Positions 1 to 9,789 of a stretch of 64,000 bases of DNA are shown here, piece after piece. A model generated the notes under the pieces. That model was not told the DNA's origin, searched no databases, and worked only from the letters and a program-made list of their open reading frames with translations. The number at the start of each line of letters is the position of its first letter. Within the stretch, counting starts at the first letter, position 1. The position numbers and the translations under genes are program-made. Source of the stretch: Gracilaria gracilis (taxonomy: Eukaryota > Rhodophyta > Florideophyceae > Gracilariales > Gracilariaceae); assembly GCA_030374805.1 (NCBI GenBank), contig JARGSG010000135.1, positions 25,184 to 89,183 on the forward strand. The letters run 5' to 3'.

Positions 1-1273
1 AAACGGCCCACATTCTTGGTCAATGGCCAAGTGATTGTATACACAAGTGGCAAACGAATCACGACAATAGAAGGGCAGGCTCGACGCTACGATTGCCGTA
101 GCCAATATCGACGATAAATTGGAACAAAACCAATCTGCTCCCATGGCAGCTGAACATTGTGCGTACGATGCAAGCAAGTGCGCAACGGCCTTCTTCCCGC
201 TTCGGTGGTCCTCGCACATTGCTTGTCTCGCATGCGTGCGCAGTGACGTACCAAACACACACCCTGATAGCCGTAAGAACAATGCGCCGTAGCAGCCCCA
301 GCTGCAAAACCCCCCAGCGCCCGCACGTCACTGAACACCAGGTACGCAGTCTAAATACCAAACAAACTAATGCCCAGCATCGATAGGTTCACCACCACTG
401 CTGCACCGAACGACAGTTGCATTCCAACCCCAAAGCCCGCACGCGATACAGCTGCAGCTCGCAAGCTCCCACGCGAGCTTATGTGCTTCCAGATCAAGTC
501 ATTCATCATACCCAGCAACGCGCCGATCCCAAAACACCCCGCAGTCTCCCAATTCACTTTCACTCCCAACAGAATGAAAAGCATCGTAAACGGCACAATG
601 AACGCCACACACTGTTGCCCAAGGAAACGCACAGAGCTTTTCCGAATCAGCGTCGATGCTGTCACCATCCTTGCAGATCCAACAGCACTTCTCAGGATGA
701 AAAAGGCCACGATTGACGCCACAAGCAGCCCCAGAGTCTCGCCTAGCAGGTTGGTCCACACAAACCACGTGGGAACCCTGAAGTCAAATGTCCTAAACAA
801 GTACCCAGCGCTCACGTCGCTGCTCCTGTCATTCGTTTCACACAGCTCCGTTACTAAACAGCGCCTGATCATAAATTGCCACACCACTAGCAGCAACAAC
901 GCCACAGACAACACCAAAGCGAATACCATCAAAGACTTTCATGTTCATCATCGTTCTTAGATGCAGACGCCCAAACCAAATCCTTTCCTTCAAAGTCCCT
1001 CGGAGACACAGGCGTGTATCCTTGGTACCTTCCCTCCTCTACGCCAAAGTAGGCGCCATACACTCGCAACCTTGACGCTGGCTCCTTCATCCCGCCTTCA
1101 TCTTCGGCAGGCTCGATTGTGGTGATCTGCAACCGCTCAGGACTGCCTACATTCTCCACGTCAGCCTTCTTGTCTTCTTTTCCGCCAGCTTCGTCACATT
1201 GGCTTCCGCCGTTACCGCTGCCGCCTTCGGACCACTTGCCTTTGGCCGACTTTGCTGTTCCAGTACTGGCCAT
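1..1273 (-). pseudogene. Membrane H+-pyrophosphatase-like gene, N-terminal part, broken
   Basis: Reads leftward and runs off the window edge. From an ATG at 1273 there are about 115 soluble codons (MASTGTAKSAK...) ending in TGA at 929-931. In the next frame coding continues with a membrane helix (LVLSVALLLLVVWQFM), the segment GSARMVTASTLIRKSSVRFL, then two more helices containing GIGALLGMM and LGISLFGI. This order (helix, amphipathic stretch ending F-L-x-Q, then G-rich paired helices) is the N-terminal pattern of membrane pyrophosphatases, which hydrolyse PPi to pump protons into vacuoles. A TAG at 351-353 interrupts, but the frame stays open (LGGFAAGAATA). The catalytic DVGADLVGK and DDPRNPA motifs of the family are not visible. 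It is therefore a dead or very divergent copy. The first 59 bases match, inverted, a second fragment near 25.65 kb. Confidence 0.6.
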
Positions 1274-1280
1274 GGTCCTG

Positions 1281-1388
1281 ACGCAACGAAACGGGGCGCC
1301 AGCAACGCCCATCGCAGCGGCGTGCACCAGGAGTCAGCCGCACGCAGCAAGCGGAGCACGCTCTGTTCCAAAAGCAGCCGACCGTTGT
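1281..1388 (-). repeat. Dispersed 110-125 bp repeat, copy A, upstream of the pyrophosphatase-like frame
   Basis: The reverse complement of this stretch aligns with 21,459-21,583 at roughly 85-90% identity by eye, with one 10-bp gap early on. Shared blocks include GTGCTCCGCTTGCTGCGTGC and GATGGGCGTTGCTGG (G/C variant). Copy A ends 8 bp before the ATG at 1273. Copy B ends about 58 bp before the ATG at 21,641. It could be a shared promoter or 5' leader, or a fragment of a mobile element that landed upstream of both. Confidence 0.75.
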
Positions 1389-1635
1389 ATCATAGGAATG
1401 CCTAAAGCAGGGTAAGTATTAGACAGTCTAATGTGAATCACTTTTTCCAGTTAATTTGGCCACATTATTGCCGTCTGATTTTTCTTCACGTCCGAAGTCG
1501 TGTGCAACTGCAACGCGCGCCACGCGCACACGTGGCCATGCGCGCTGCGCGCGCCCGCTGCACCTCGCCGCCACGCGCCGAACCTCGCCGCTGCCGCCGA
1601 GCCAGAAAAGGCGGCGCCGCGCGGTGCGCGCAGCG

Positions 1636-2466
1636 ATGCGCTTTGCCGCTCGCCCTCAGCTGCTCACCGCCGCCACCCGTGCGCGCGTGCCCATTCCGGT
1701 AGCGCTACTGCGCCGCGCCTCCACATCATGCCGTCCTCCACGCGCCCCCACATCATGCCGTCCTCAACGCGCCCATCTTCGCCGCCGCCGCCGTCCCATG
1801 TCCTTCCTGCGCCACCGCCACGCCGCCGCACGCCCCGCTGCCGCGCGCCTTCCGCTCTCCGCGCGCAAGCCGCCGCTCCCGCCCGCCGCCACCGCGCCCC
1901 TCGCCGCGCAGCCGCCATCGCCGCCGTCGCCGCCGTCGCCGCCGTCGCCGCCGTCGCCGCCGGCACCGGCGCCGCCGCACCGTGAGTGGCTGCTGCTGCT
2001 GCTGCTCACCGTCACCGCGCTCGCCACGCGCCTGTACCGCATCCACCACCCGCCGGCCGTCGTGTTTGACGAGTTCCACTTTGTGCGCTTCCTGCACCAC
2101 CAGCTACAGCGCCGCTTCGTCTTCGACATCCACCCGTGGCTCGCCAAGCTCACGCACGTGTTGGTGGCTACGCTGCTGCCGTGCCGCCGCGCCTCGACTC
2201 TGACCCGCGCATCGGCGCGCCCTACCCCACGCGCCACTACCTGCACTCGCGCCTCACCTCCGCCCTCTTCGGCGCCCTCTGCGTCCTGCTCTTCCTCACC
2301 GAGCGCGAGCTGCGCCTCTCGCCGCCCGCCGCAGCCCTGGCCACGCTGCTGCCGCTATGCGACAACCTGCTGCTCATGCAGAGCCGCTACGTGCTGCTCG
2401 ACTCGCAGCTCATCTTCGCCTTATCGCAAATCCTCCGTTTGCGCGCGCGCGCTGTCGCTGCAGTAG
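1636..2466 (+). pseudogene. Protein O-mannosyltransferase (PMT, GT39) N-terminal fragment
   Basis: PMTs transfer mannose from dolichyl-phosphate-mannose to Ser/Thr of proteins in the ER membrane. After a very GC-rich, Pro/Arg-rich start comes a first helix (REWLLLLLLTVTALATRLY), then VVFDEFHFVRF and FDIHPWLAKL, matching the family's FDE-x-HF and FD-x-HPPL-x-K motifs in the first lumenal loop. Around 2,165-2,200 the frame shifts. The next frame gives APYPTRHYLHSRLTSALFGA and later QSRYVLLDSQLIFAL, corresponding to the next PMT helices and the S-R-x-x-L-L-D motif. Homology stops near 2,440. The remaining ~500 residues (MIR domain, C-terminal helices) are absent, since another gene starts at 2,912. 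The start is uncertain: 1636 is the first ATG of a plausible frame; 1798 is another. Two local repeats occur: a 27-bp unit twice (about 1,725-1,777) and a CCGCCGTCG run (1,918-1,963). Confidence 0.7.
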
Positions 2467-2911
2467 CGGCGCGCGCGCAAGGTGGTCCACGTCGAGGCAA
2501 GTCGCGCGAGTAGGCGCGCAGGCGCCGCTACGCGTGCGCAACGGTATCATACGCACGCACAAACTGGTAGCAACGTTGCCGCTGCCGCTTATAAGGGCGC
2601 ATGCAACCGGCAGCGCGTCGCTCATGACGCCCGTGAAAACTTTACGATGGGTATCGCGCAAACTCACGATTCCACGCACAGCACATGCCCCTGTGCACAC
2701 TCATGTCCCCGCACCGCCTCTCGCTTTGCATCCTTCCCGCGTCCGGCTGATCCCCCGCCCCCGGCCCCAAAACCCTCTCTCATAGCCACCTACCGCGGCA
2801 CGCACTCTTCATCTACCGTTTTGCACGCCGCCCCCCCTCCCCCCCCCCGGCATCTTCTGCTTTTCCGCGCAGCACGCCGGCGGCAGGCATGGCACCGGCA
2901 CGGCAGACTCT

Positions 2912-3955
2912 ATGACCACTCTGTCGTGGAACGACCAGCTCAGCTGCGCAAAGTACTTTTATCAATTGTGCGTTTCCACCCACAAGACGCTGCACGCCCA
3001 TCGCATGCGCAACCCCGCTGCGCTGCACTTCACCCCCATGCTGCGCGCCCCGTCGCTCGGCCCGTCAGTGTTTATCAAGCTGGAAAGCGAGCAGGTTACC
3101 AACTCCTTCAAGGTGCGTGGCGCCATCAAATACCTCCACAACGCTCGCGCAAACCATGTAGTCACCGCCTCCATGGGAAACCACGCCATGGCCGTCGTGC
3201 ACGCCGTCAATTTGCTCGCACTGGAGGACACCATCTTCCTCCCGCTCACTGTGTCGCCAAGCAAGCTTGCTGCCATAAGGCGTTTCGGGGAAGGCGGCAA
3301 GTGTGAGATTCGACTCATAGGCAGTGACTGTCTTCAGGCCGAACTGGCCGCCTCCGCCTTTGCAAAGGAGCGTAAAGCTGTCTATGTGTCGCCGTACAAC
3401 GATGAACTGGTCATCGCTGGCCAGGGAACAGTGGGTGTGAAAATCCTCGACTTCTTTTCCAGATCACATCCATCGTTTGCCGGTCGTCAAAAGTGCTGCT
3501 ACGTCACCGTCGGGGGAGGCGGACTCATCGCAGGTGTTGCCGCAGTGCTCAGGGCCAAGCAATCGGGGCAGTGGCGCATCGTAGGCTGCTTACCTCAGAA
3601 TTCCGCCGTCATGTTCCAATGTATAAAGGCCGGTCGAGTGGTTGAGTCTCCGTGCAAAGAAACGCTCTCCGATGGAAGTGCCGGTCAAATTGAACAGAAC
3701 ACCATCACGTATGAGGCATGCTCTCATCTGGTTGACGCCTGGGCCATTGTGTCCGAAGAAGATATCAGGTGCGCAATGTGCGACGTTCTTGCCTCCGAGC
3801 ACAAGCTTTTGGAAGGAGCTGCGGGCGTGGCTGTTGCTGGAATGCGGCGAGACACTGAGTGGCGGGGCTCGAACAATTGCGTCGCTTCCGTGTTTATAGC
3901 TTGTGGCGGCAACGTGAGCGTTGACACAATTCGCAAAATTACTGAAGGGCGATAG
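2912..3955 (+). CDS. Serine racemase / threonine dehydratase-like PLP enzyme
   Basis: A single 347-residue frame from ATG to TAG, the usual length for serine racemase and short threonine ammonia-lyases (fold-type II PLP enzymes). The PLP lysine lies in SFKVRGA (Lys67), the SMGNHA loop is at 87-92, the PLP-phosphate loop VGGGGL at 200-205, and a C-terminal ACGGN sits where these enzymes contact the pyridine nitrogen. It should be cytosolic, since no transit or signal peptide is visible. It would racemise or deaminate serine/threonine; racemase and dehydratase cannot be separated by eye. No lesion is seen, unlike most neighbours. It converges on the membrane-protein gene at 4014-4538 with 58 bp between stops. 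A C-tract of about 20 bases lies upstream (2,829-2,850). Confidence 0.88.
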   Translation: MTTLSWNDQLSCAKYFYQLCVSTHKTLHAHRMRNPAALHFTPMLRAPSLGPSVFIKLESEQVTNSFKVRGAIKYLHNARANHVVTASMGNHAMAVVHAVNLLALEDTIFLPLTVSPSKLAAIRRFGEGGKCEIRLIGSDCLQAELAASAFAKERKAVYVSPYNDELVIAGQGTVGVKILDFFSRSHPSFAGRQKCCYVTVGGGGLIAGVAAVLRAKQSGQWRIVGCLPQNSAVMFQCIKAGRVVESPCKETLSDGSAGQIEQNTITYEACSHLVDAWAIVSEEDIRCAMCDVLASEHKLLEGAAGVAVAGMRRDTEWRGSNNCVASVFIACGGNVSVDTIRKITEGR

Positions 3956-4013
3956 CGAATCAAGCTGAAGAAGAGGTGAAATTCCGTTGATCGGCTCATC
4001 CGATTTCGTTGCT

Positions 4014-4538
4014 TTAGAATGGACTAGGGAGTGGTGGCGATGTGAACCATTTCGCCCAAGCAATGAACAGAAATTGTATCGGTAAACGTAGAACCGCACC
4101 TATCATGAATCCATTACACACTAGCCTCCTTGTCTTTTCCAGCAATACGCAAGCGACGTTTCCTGGAAAATAACTATTAATACAGCAATCAAATAATACG
4201 CACTGAGCACTTGCGTGGGAGCAAACACAATCACGAGTTCTCCGAGTACCGTACTTATTCCTGTCGAGTACAGCCAAAAAGCCTTTAAACGGAACAAATA
4301 TCATTGAGATATAGAATTCGTAGAGAGGCGCATGAAAATGCAACACACCGGCGAACACCATGCTTATTGCAAGCAGTTGTGAGAAGCTGAACTTGAGCAG
4401 CCAGTCTGAATCGCCATACACCTGAGAACATATCACGGCGATGAGAGCTTCCACAGAGAAAAACAAGAACGGAAGAAGGGAAATCGCTCCCTTGTACGGG
4501 GAAAGTAACTTGATGAAATAATCAGTAGATGGGGTCAT
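4014..4538 (-). CDS. Small multi-pass membrane protein, unknown family
   Basis: 174 codons from ATG (4538) to TAA. About four hydrophobic segments are visible: AISLLPFLFFSVEALIAVI, SQLLAISMVFAGVLHF, FYISMIFVPFKGFLAV and MIGAVLRLPIQFLFIAWAKW. A Cys-rich loop (CVCSHASAQCVLFDCC) lies between the last two. I do not recognise the family. Its 3' end faces the racemase-like gene at 58 bp. Codon use and the clean frame support a real gene. Confidence 0.55.
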   Translation of the reverse strand: MTPSTDYFIKLLSPYKGAISLLPFLFFSVEALIAVICSQVYGDSDWLLKFSFSQLLAISMVFAGVLHFHAPLYEFYISMIFVPFKGFLAVLDRNKYGTRRTRDCVCSHASAQCVLFDCCINSYFPGNVACVLLEKTRRLVCNGFMIGAVLRLPIQFLFIAWAKWFTSPPLPSPF

Positions 4539-4539
4539 G

Positions 4540-4943
4540 CCAGGAGCCAGTTATGGAGTAAGTCGCTTGAGGACATTGTGTTAGGAGAATTAAAAACGAC
4601 TTGCTGGATCGATATGTCTGTACCTGTATACTTCGAGGCAGCTTTCGTGTCGAAGGAAGCCTATGTCAGTGCGCACACATCTATGCACGGGGCGCGAACC
4701 TCAACTCTTCCCTCGTGTTCAAGTCTCATGAGAGCGGCGTTGACGGAGTAACGTTGAAAATCTTCGAGCGAGAAATAAGCGGTCGGGGCCCACAATGAAC
4801 ACTGCTGCCACCTGCACACTGTGCAGTGCCAGCGCCAAAATTGCCCGTTTCGAAATGAGAAACGATGTCAGCCAAGTTGGCTACACGTCCTTTTTCTTGC
4901 AATATGCAAGTTACTCTCTCTCTCATTTATAGGCACATGTAGC
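4540..4943. other. Intergenic, no gene recognised
   Basis: Short unconserved-looking frames only. The stretch next to 4,910-4,930 is a CT-rich run (ctctctctctcattta) that probably marks the 3' side of the LINE to its right. Confidence 0.4.
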
Positions 4944-5510
4944 TTAATTACAACTAAATGTAGTGCGTTTCTGGTCAAAGAAGCGCTCTCTCACTAGGAA
5001 GGCCAGCATTTTCTCAGGCCATTTTCGGATGATATCAGCAACAACAAGATTCCGGCGTTCACGAAGCGGTGGTAGACAAAGACGTCTACTGAGCGTTCTT
5101 TTTGGACATCTCAGTACATAATGTTCCACATCATTTAAAACTCCAGGACGGCAGTCGCACACTAACCTCTTTCCAAACAAATGCGTTCCAAGTGGGTGTA
5201 GCCATGGAGAATGTCCAACAAACAACTGCGAAAGAACCACCTCTGCTTCTCTCTGTGACACTGAATGTTGTAGTTCTTCCGGTATAGCTCGAATCAACGG
5301 ATTTCGCTTGTGTTTTGTTGAAACTCTTCTTCGTACTTCGGAAAAGTCGATCGAAACTTTTAACTGTTCTGCAATTGGTGAATCAAGAGCCTGCTTTGCA
5401 AGACTATCCACAAAGTCACTTCGCGTTAATGCGCAATGACTAGGAACCCAAACCAAGTCCACTTCTTTCAACTGTGCTATTTTGCACATAATCTCTGACA
5501 ATTGTTGCAC
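4944..5510 (-). pseudogene. LINE ORF2, end of RNase H and C-terminal zinc knuckle
   Basis: Continues past the TAA at 5,518-5,520 in the same frame. VWVPSHCAL carries the RNase H histidine and DFVDSLAKQA the last aspartate. Then VCDCRPG...DVEHYVLRCP gives a C-x-C-xn-H-x4-C knuckle typical of LINE C-termini. The frame ends at 4,944. Confidence 0.85.
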
Positions 5511-5519
5511 GTAGAAAGA

Positions 5520-7888
5520 TTAATTGCGTACAGGCGAATGTAAATTCTCCAACACACTCTGTGAATCTGTCACAAACCTGACTCTACCCCTCCAACCTGA
5601 TTGAATTTTTTCCAGCACACAACGAGCAGCGTGCGTTAAGGCGATCGTTTCAGAGATGAATGAAGACACTCCAACACCGGCCGGATGTATTCCAGTTATG
5701 GGAACACTTTCGTTGCCCCACCAAATTGCATAGGCACTTCCTCCGACATCATTCAGCATCAATGGCTTCATTCGTAAAACATCGTTGTCCTTATCTACTA
5801 TATCACTGGTTCCATGAAAGTTGTAAGCGATATTCTTCCCGTCATCGTAGTTGATCGTTATCTCTGGCAGCATTCCATGAGAAACCAAAAATTCTTGTAC
5901 GTGCGAACCCATAGCATCATACTCATTCTTGTATTGAATAGTGCCAGCGTACCAGCCCTCATTCCATTCGACAGCCACTCTTACAGGTCGAACTTCCTTC
6001 AACCACGCAGGAGTACCAACAGAACCATCAGTCCATACTTCACAGTCTGCTTTTGGGAGAGATTTCAGTACCATCAAAGCCTCCTTTTTCTGATCCGGTA
6101 ATGGATCCTCTTTTGAGCACGGTGTGTAGTGAAATTTTAGCGCTTGTGTAGTACTCAGCCCTGGCTCACTTGGCAATGGTGCTCTTGGTAGCTGCAAAAG
6201 GCCAACATCTGACAGGTGACCTTCTGCAGCCTTTTTAAAGGTTGATCTTGATTTCCTGAAACGACTCTGTGACTCCAGTTTAAGTGCCAGGGTTATTGGA
6301 GTATGTGACTGGTTGCGCTTCGCCTTCTCATATAGCTTGGCTGCCTGTGTCACAGCTACTCTGTACAGACTAGGTTGGTCGATCAAACTCCGCAAGCCGT
6401 GAATCGGCGATGATTTGGTACATCCTGTTTGAATCCGTGATCCTTCATTTCTGGCCCTTTCAACTTCTTCTACGGCACAGGGCAAAGCATTTGGAATCAC
6501 GATACTTGCTGCATATTTGGCCAGTGGCTGTACAAATCCTACTCTAAATGTTTCCATTGTGTTCCATTCCGCTCCCCAAGTTTTGGATGTTAGTCTCCGC
6601 AATATTCGGCACCTAGCGCGGTATTTTGCTGCCACCTTGCGCAAATGATGATGAAAGTTTAGCCGACAATCCATCTGTACACCCAGAAATCTGGCGCTTT
6701 CCACCGGCTCTATCCATTGACCTCCCACCTGAATCCCATACTTGTGCTTGTCTTTCTTCCATCGAGCATAAGTGAAAGGCACCACCATCGTCTTCCTTGG
6801 GTTAAGCTTAATATTGTTTTCCAAACAATATTGCTCCAACCTCATCATTGCTGCTTGTAATCGATTCTTGCATATATCCAGTTTGGATTGTGTAGCCCAC
6901 ATCGCCACATCGTCTGCAAACACACTTAACGAGATCTCTTGATTTTCTCCTTTGACCCTGTATGGAAGATCTGCAATGTATGCCACCAAAGACCTGGAGA
7001 CAGAGTACCTCCCTGCGGTAAGCCTTGAGGCACTAAAATTCTTGAAGTGTCGGCTGTATTCCATCTGCAAGTCCATCTTCTATCCATGACAAATGATCGT
7101 AACCATTTCCATAATTGAACAGGGCAATCCATTCTTGCTAGTTTAACCATAAGCCGTTGGTGCTGAACGCAGTCATAGGCCTTAGAAAAATCACAGAACG
7201 TTGCTGAAGTCTGCCTTTTTTTGTTCCACCCATCCGTTATCTCCTCCGATAAAGCAACCACCTGTTCATCAGTGGTTCTGTTCATTGGAAATCCAGCTTG
7301 ACAGTCGGGAAGTTTTGGCTCCAGCCAACACATAAGAATCCTATTCACCATACGCTCAGCAAGGCGAGCAATCACAGATGTTAACGATATGGGACGGAAC
7401 CTTCCTCTAACACCAGGCTTAGGTATGGGAATCAATCTCGATAAGCGCCACATGGACGGCGTTGTAGCCTCTTTGTAGCTTCTGTTAATCAGACGGAGGA
7501 GAAATTCCTTTCCAACCTCCAGCAAATGCTGCAAGAAAGCTACTTGTACTTCATCTGGACCAGACGCTTTGCGAGGATTCATTTCATTCAGGGCATTTTC
7601 CAAGTGGCGCATATAGAATTGACCTTCCGCGCCCTGTTCGGCGCTCTGTGATCTCTCATGGTAACAATTTAAAGCTCTTCGATACTCATTCCTTATCGCT
7701 TTATCTGCATTGTGATTTCGTACCTGCCTGATTTCTGACTTTGCAAACCACTTCGCTCTTCTCCCATCTAACCACGCTTCTCCTCCAGGAGGACATAAAG
7801 TACGAGTCATCAACCCGCTCGTATCCATAGCTTTTGTTATGCGCCATAGTTTGGCGTCTTCATCTCGGGGATTCAATATACTCACCAT
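5520..7888 (-). pseudogene. LINE ORF2, reverse transcriptase and first part of RNase H
   Basis: The fingers/palm frame 7888-6926 contains NPRKASGPDEV, LSRLIPIPKPG, RPISLTSV, CQAGFPMNRTT, the motif-A aspartate in FCDFSKAYD and LPQGGTLSP. After a frameshift near 7,050 the frame 7076-5520 continues with the catalytic FADD (about 6,920-6,909), the thumb and LGVQMDCRLNF. RNase H begins with CEVWTDGSVG (Asp at ~6,029) and resumes with ISETIALTHA (Glu) and FVTDSQS (Asp). Between WTDGSVG and the Glu motif lies an unusual in-frame insertion of about 90 residues (5,745-6,014, separate entry). An in-frame TAA at 5,518-5,520 ends this frame. Confidence 0.88.
5745..6014 (-). other. Tudor/SH3-like domain inserted within the LINE RNase H
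   Basis: About 90 codons separate the first RNase H aspartate block (WTDGSVG) from the rest of the domain (GGSAYAIWWG...). The insert reads RPVRVAVEWNEGWYAGTI... then ITINYDDGKNIAYNF. The pattern V-x-V-x-W-x-x-G-W-Y-x-G-x-I ... I-x-Y-D-D-G is typical of Tudor/Agenet-like barrels that bind methylated histones or other chromatin marks. It is in frame with both flanks and free of stops, so it was part of the element's protein rather than later debris. The fold is inferred from motifs only. Confidence 0.6.
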
Positions 7889-7894
7889 ACTCTT

Positions 7895-8281
7895 TCAAGT
7901 TTCTCTCTTAAGCTTATCTATCACCACCCGTGCATGCTCTCTTGCCTGCTGCAGTTGTACTCTGTTCGTCTCATTTAGGTTTTTTCTGTAATCGTTCCAC
8001 ATTTGAGAACGTATCTGGATCACTTCAGCCGCTTCCGGGCTCCACCAAGGTGCTTCTCGTTTGCGTCTTCCAAACGGTATCGACTCCGTTGCAGCTTCCA
8101 GAATTGCCATTTGAAATGACCGATACTGTTGATCGAAAGTTGGCGGTATCGTATTTTCTTCTGACATACATAATCTATCTTCTACCTGTTGTCCAAACTT
8201 CTGCCAATCTGCTTTAGAAATGCTCCACCGTTTCCTTCTGTGCTCCACAAATGACAAAGCCCCAAAATTAACTGTCACCAT
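7895..8281 (-). pseudogene. LINE ORF2, linker between endonuclease and RT
   Basis: Frame continuing from SDHHP: WSISKADWQKFGQQVEDRL then APWWSPEA, the usual 'WW' segment before the LINE RT domain. It ends in TGA, one frame off from the RT block that follows, so a frameshift near 7,890 separates them. Confidence 0.8.
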
Positions 8282-8965
8282 GCAAGGATGATGATCAGAG
8301 AAAGGTTAGTCAGCAGCCTCCCATGTGCAGAGAGGCAACCACTTTTCGGGTATTGCGGCTACATCAATAGCACTAGTTGTTCCGTGTGAAGGATCTGTGT
8401 GGGTGGGAACTCCATCTACGTTTAACACCACGCGTTCCGTGCTTTCCAGATAGCTTTCAAACTCAATTCCAGCTGCTTCCACCCGTGCAGGAAACCAAGA
8501 CCCACATATATTGCAATCGGTTAACACCATATCCTGGTTGTCTAACTCGTTATACCACTTGGTCGCCTTGAGTTGGGGAGGCACATATACGTTTGCCACT
8601 GACAAAAGCCCTTTTGGAGACCTCACCAGTACTGTCACACGCTCTATACCACTTTGTATGCGCTGATCTGTGACCAAGTCGACGCTCATGTCTTTTCTTT
8701 GATAGGTTGCTACACCCCCGCCGCGCCCTCCATGCTCCGTAAAACTTGTCTCTCTATCACACCGGCCCACAATCTTGAACCCTTGGATCTTGGGGCTCGC
8801 TTCTCCCTTTCTCATGTGTGTTTCTTGGAGGCAAAGGATGTCCGCTTTCCATTTATGCGCCAGACGCACGATCTCGGCCCGTTTCCCCGTCGCAAGGATG
8901 CCGCGACAGTTGAGTTGCAGCAACTTCAGCTCCCTTCGTATGTTGTTGTTTTTTGATTTTTTCAT
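8250..8965 (-). pseudogene. LINE ORF2, endonuclease domain
   Basis: Starts at ATG 8965 (MKKSKNNN...). Exonuclease-endonuclease-phosphatase motifs are in order: LQLNCRGI (metal-binding Asn), CLQETHM (catalytic Glu), GGVATYQRK, VANVYVPPQ, LTDCNICGSW (where N-D/DFN is normal), AIDV, and SDHHP after a frame change near 8,290. The domain nicks target DNA to prime reverse transcription. The N-terminal ORF1 (gag-like) of the element is not evident; only a short coding-like stretch (8,966-9,116) precedes it. Confidence 0.85.
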
Positions 8966-9132
8966 CTTCTTCAGCTCGAGAAATGTTGGCCTCCTTTGGA
9001 GGCCCTAGTGCAGATCCGTTTCGCTTCCCAAAAGAGAAGTCAGGCACGCCACGAGAAGGCGGATCGCATGTGCCCATGCAAGTCACATACCATACGTAGA
9101 GGTTGTGCAAAGTCAAAAGGCACTACATGCAT

Positions 9133-9745
9133 TCAGGAGCTTGAACTACTTACCAAAAGCATCACAACCGTGACGGTGAAAGCCTTTTCCTTCATCAACA
9201 GGTCGAGGTGCGGTATTGTCCACGAAAGAGACACAATGTATATTGCGGTATTGAACGAACCAACAAGCCATCCAACAAGAACTTGTGGGAGTGTGATATC
9301 CAGCCGAAATGCGCCAGTAGGAAGCAAACACTGACAGAAGAACAATAACACCAGCTCCAGCGGTTTTTAAAGCGGAGTTGGCGTACAAGCCCATATACCC
9401 AACGAATGCCAACGACAAGAATGACAACGAAGTGGCATGAGACGATGGCACACCTGGATCACCCTTGTCCGCGCCATCAGGTCTTGGTTGCTTTATGAGA
9501 AACTTGAGAAGTTTGGCAGATGCAGAATTGATCAGCGACGCCATGACATAAACAACAGTTGGTGCGTCATGATTATAAAAAACCAGACCAGCTACCGCTG
9601 CAGACACGCTGATTTTGGTAACATCGGCAAGCACCTTATTCTTCGGCGTCTGACTGGAGCTCATTGTCAGAGGGCGTCTGTTGTCCCTTGTAACCCCAGT
9701 ACGACGGAGGAGAGGTTTCAGTGGGGTACTTGCAATAAAAGCCAT
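9133..9745 (-). pseudogene. Plastid-type lipid phosphate phosphatase (PAP2 family, LPP-epsilon-like), one frameshift
   Basis: PAP2 enzymes dephosphorylate phosphatidate or prenyl/dolichyl diphosphates at membranes; plant LPP-epsilon does this in plastids. From ATG 9745, MAFIASTPLKPLLRR... looks like a transit peptide. The catalytic motifs follow in order: KFLIKQPRP (K-x6-RP), VPSSHATS (PSGH-type) and RISAGYHT (S-R-x5-H-type; here W-R-x5-H). Just after HTPT the frame breaks near 9,300. The next frame continues QVLVGWLVGSFNTAIYIV, the expected next helix, to a stop at 9,133. A one-base gain or two-base loss in the ACA/CAA run would explain it. All catalytic residues precede the break. Its 3' end abuts the LINE. 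Confidence 0.75.
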
Positions 9746-9789
9746 CCAGCGTAGATACCCACTTTTCCTTCCACTGGGCCACAAGAACC

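Larger units (their letters stand above)
4944..9116 (-). mobile_element. LINE (non-LTR retrotransposon) with APE endonuclease, RT and RNase H; decayed
   Basis: Read right to left the order is apurinic-type endonuclease (8.97-8.25 kb), linker, reverse transcriptase (7.9-6.6 kb), RNase H (6.05-4.95 kb) and a C-x-C...H-x4-C zinc knuckle. That is the layout of I/Tad-like LINEs that copy themselves by target-primed reverse transcription. Frame changes near 8,290, 7,890 and 7,050 and an in-frame TAA at 5,518-5,520 make this copy inactive. It lies directly downstream of the plastid-type phosphatase gene (whose stop is at 9,133), so the 5' boundary is about 9,116-9,130. The 3' boundary is near 4,930. 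I could not identify a target-site duplication or a tail. Confidence 0.9.

Noticed and set aside
1456-2246. Several overlapping 70-330 codon frames on both strands
   Set aside because: Very GC-rich DNA keeps many frames open; only the frame with PMT motifs has protein character.
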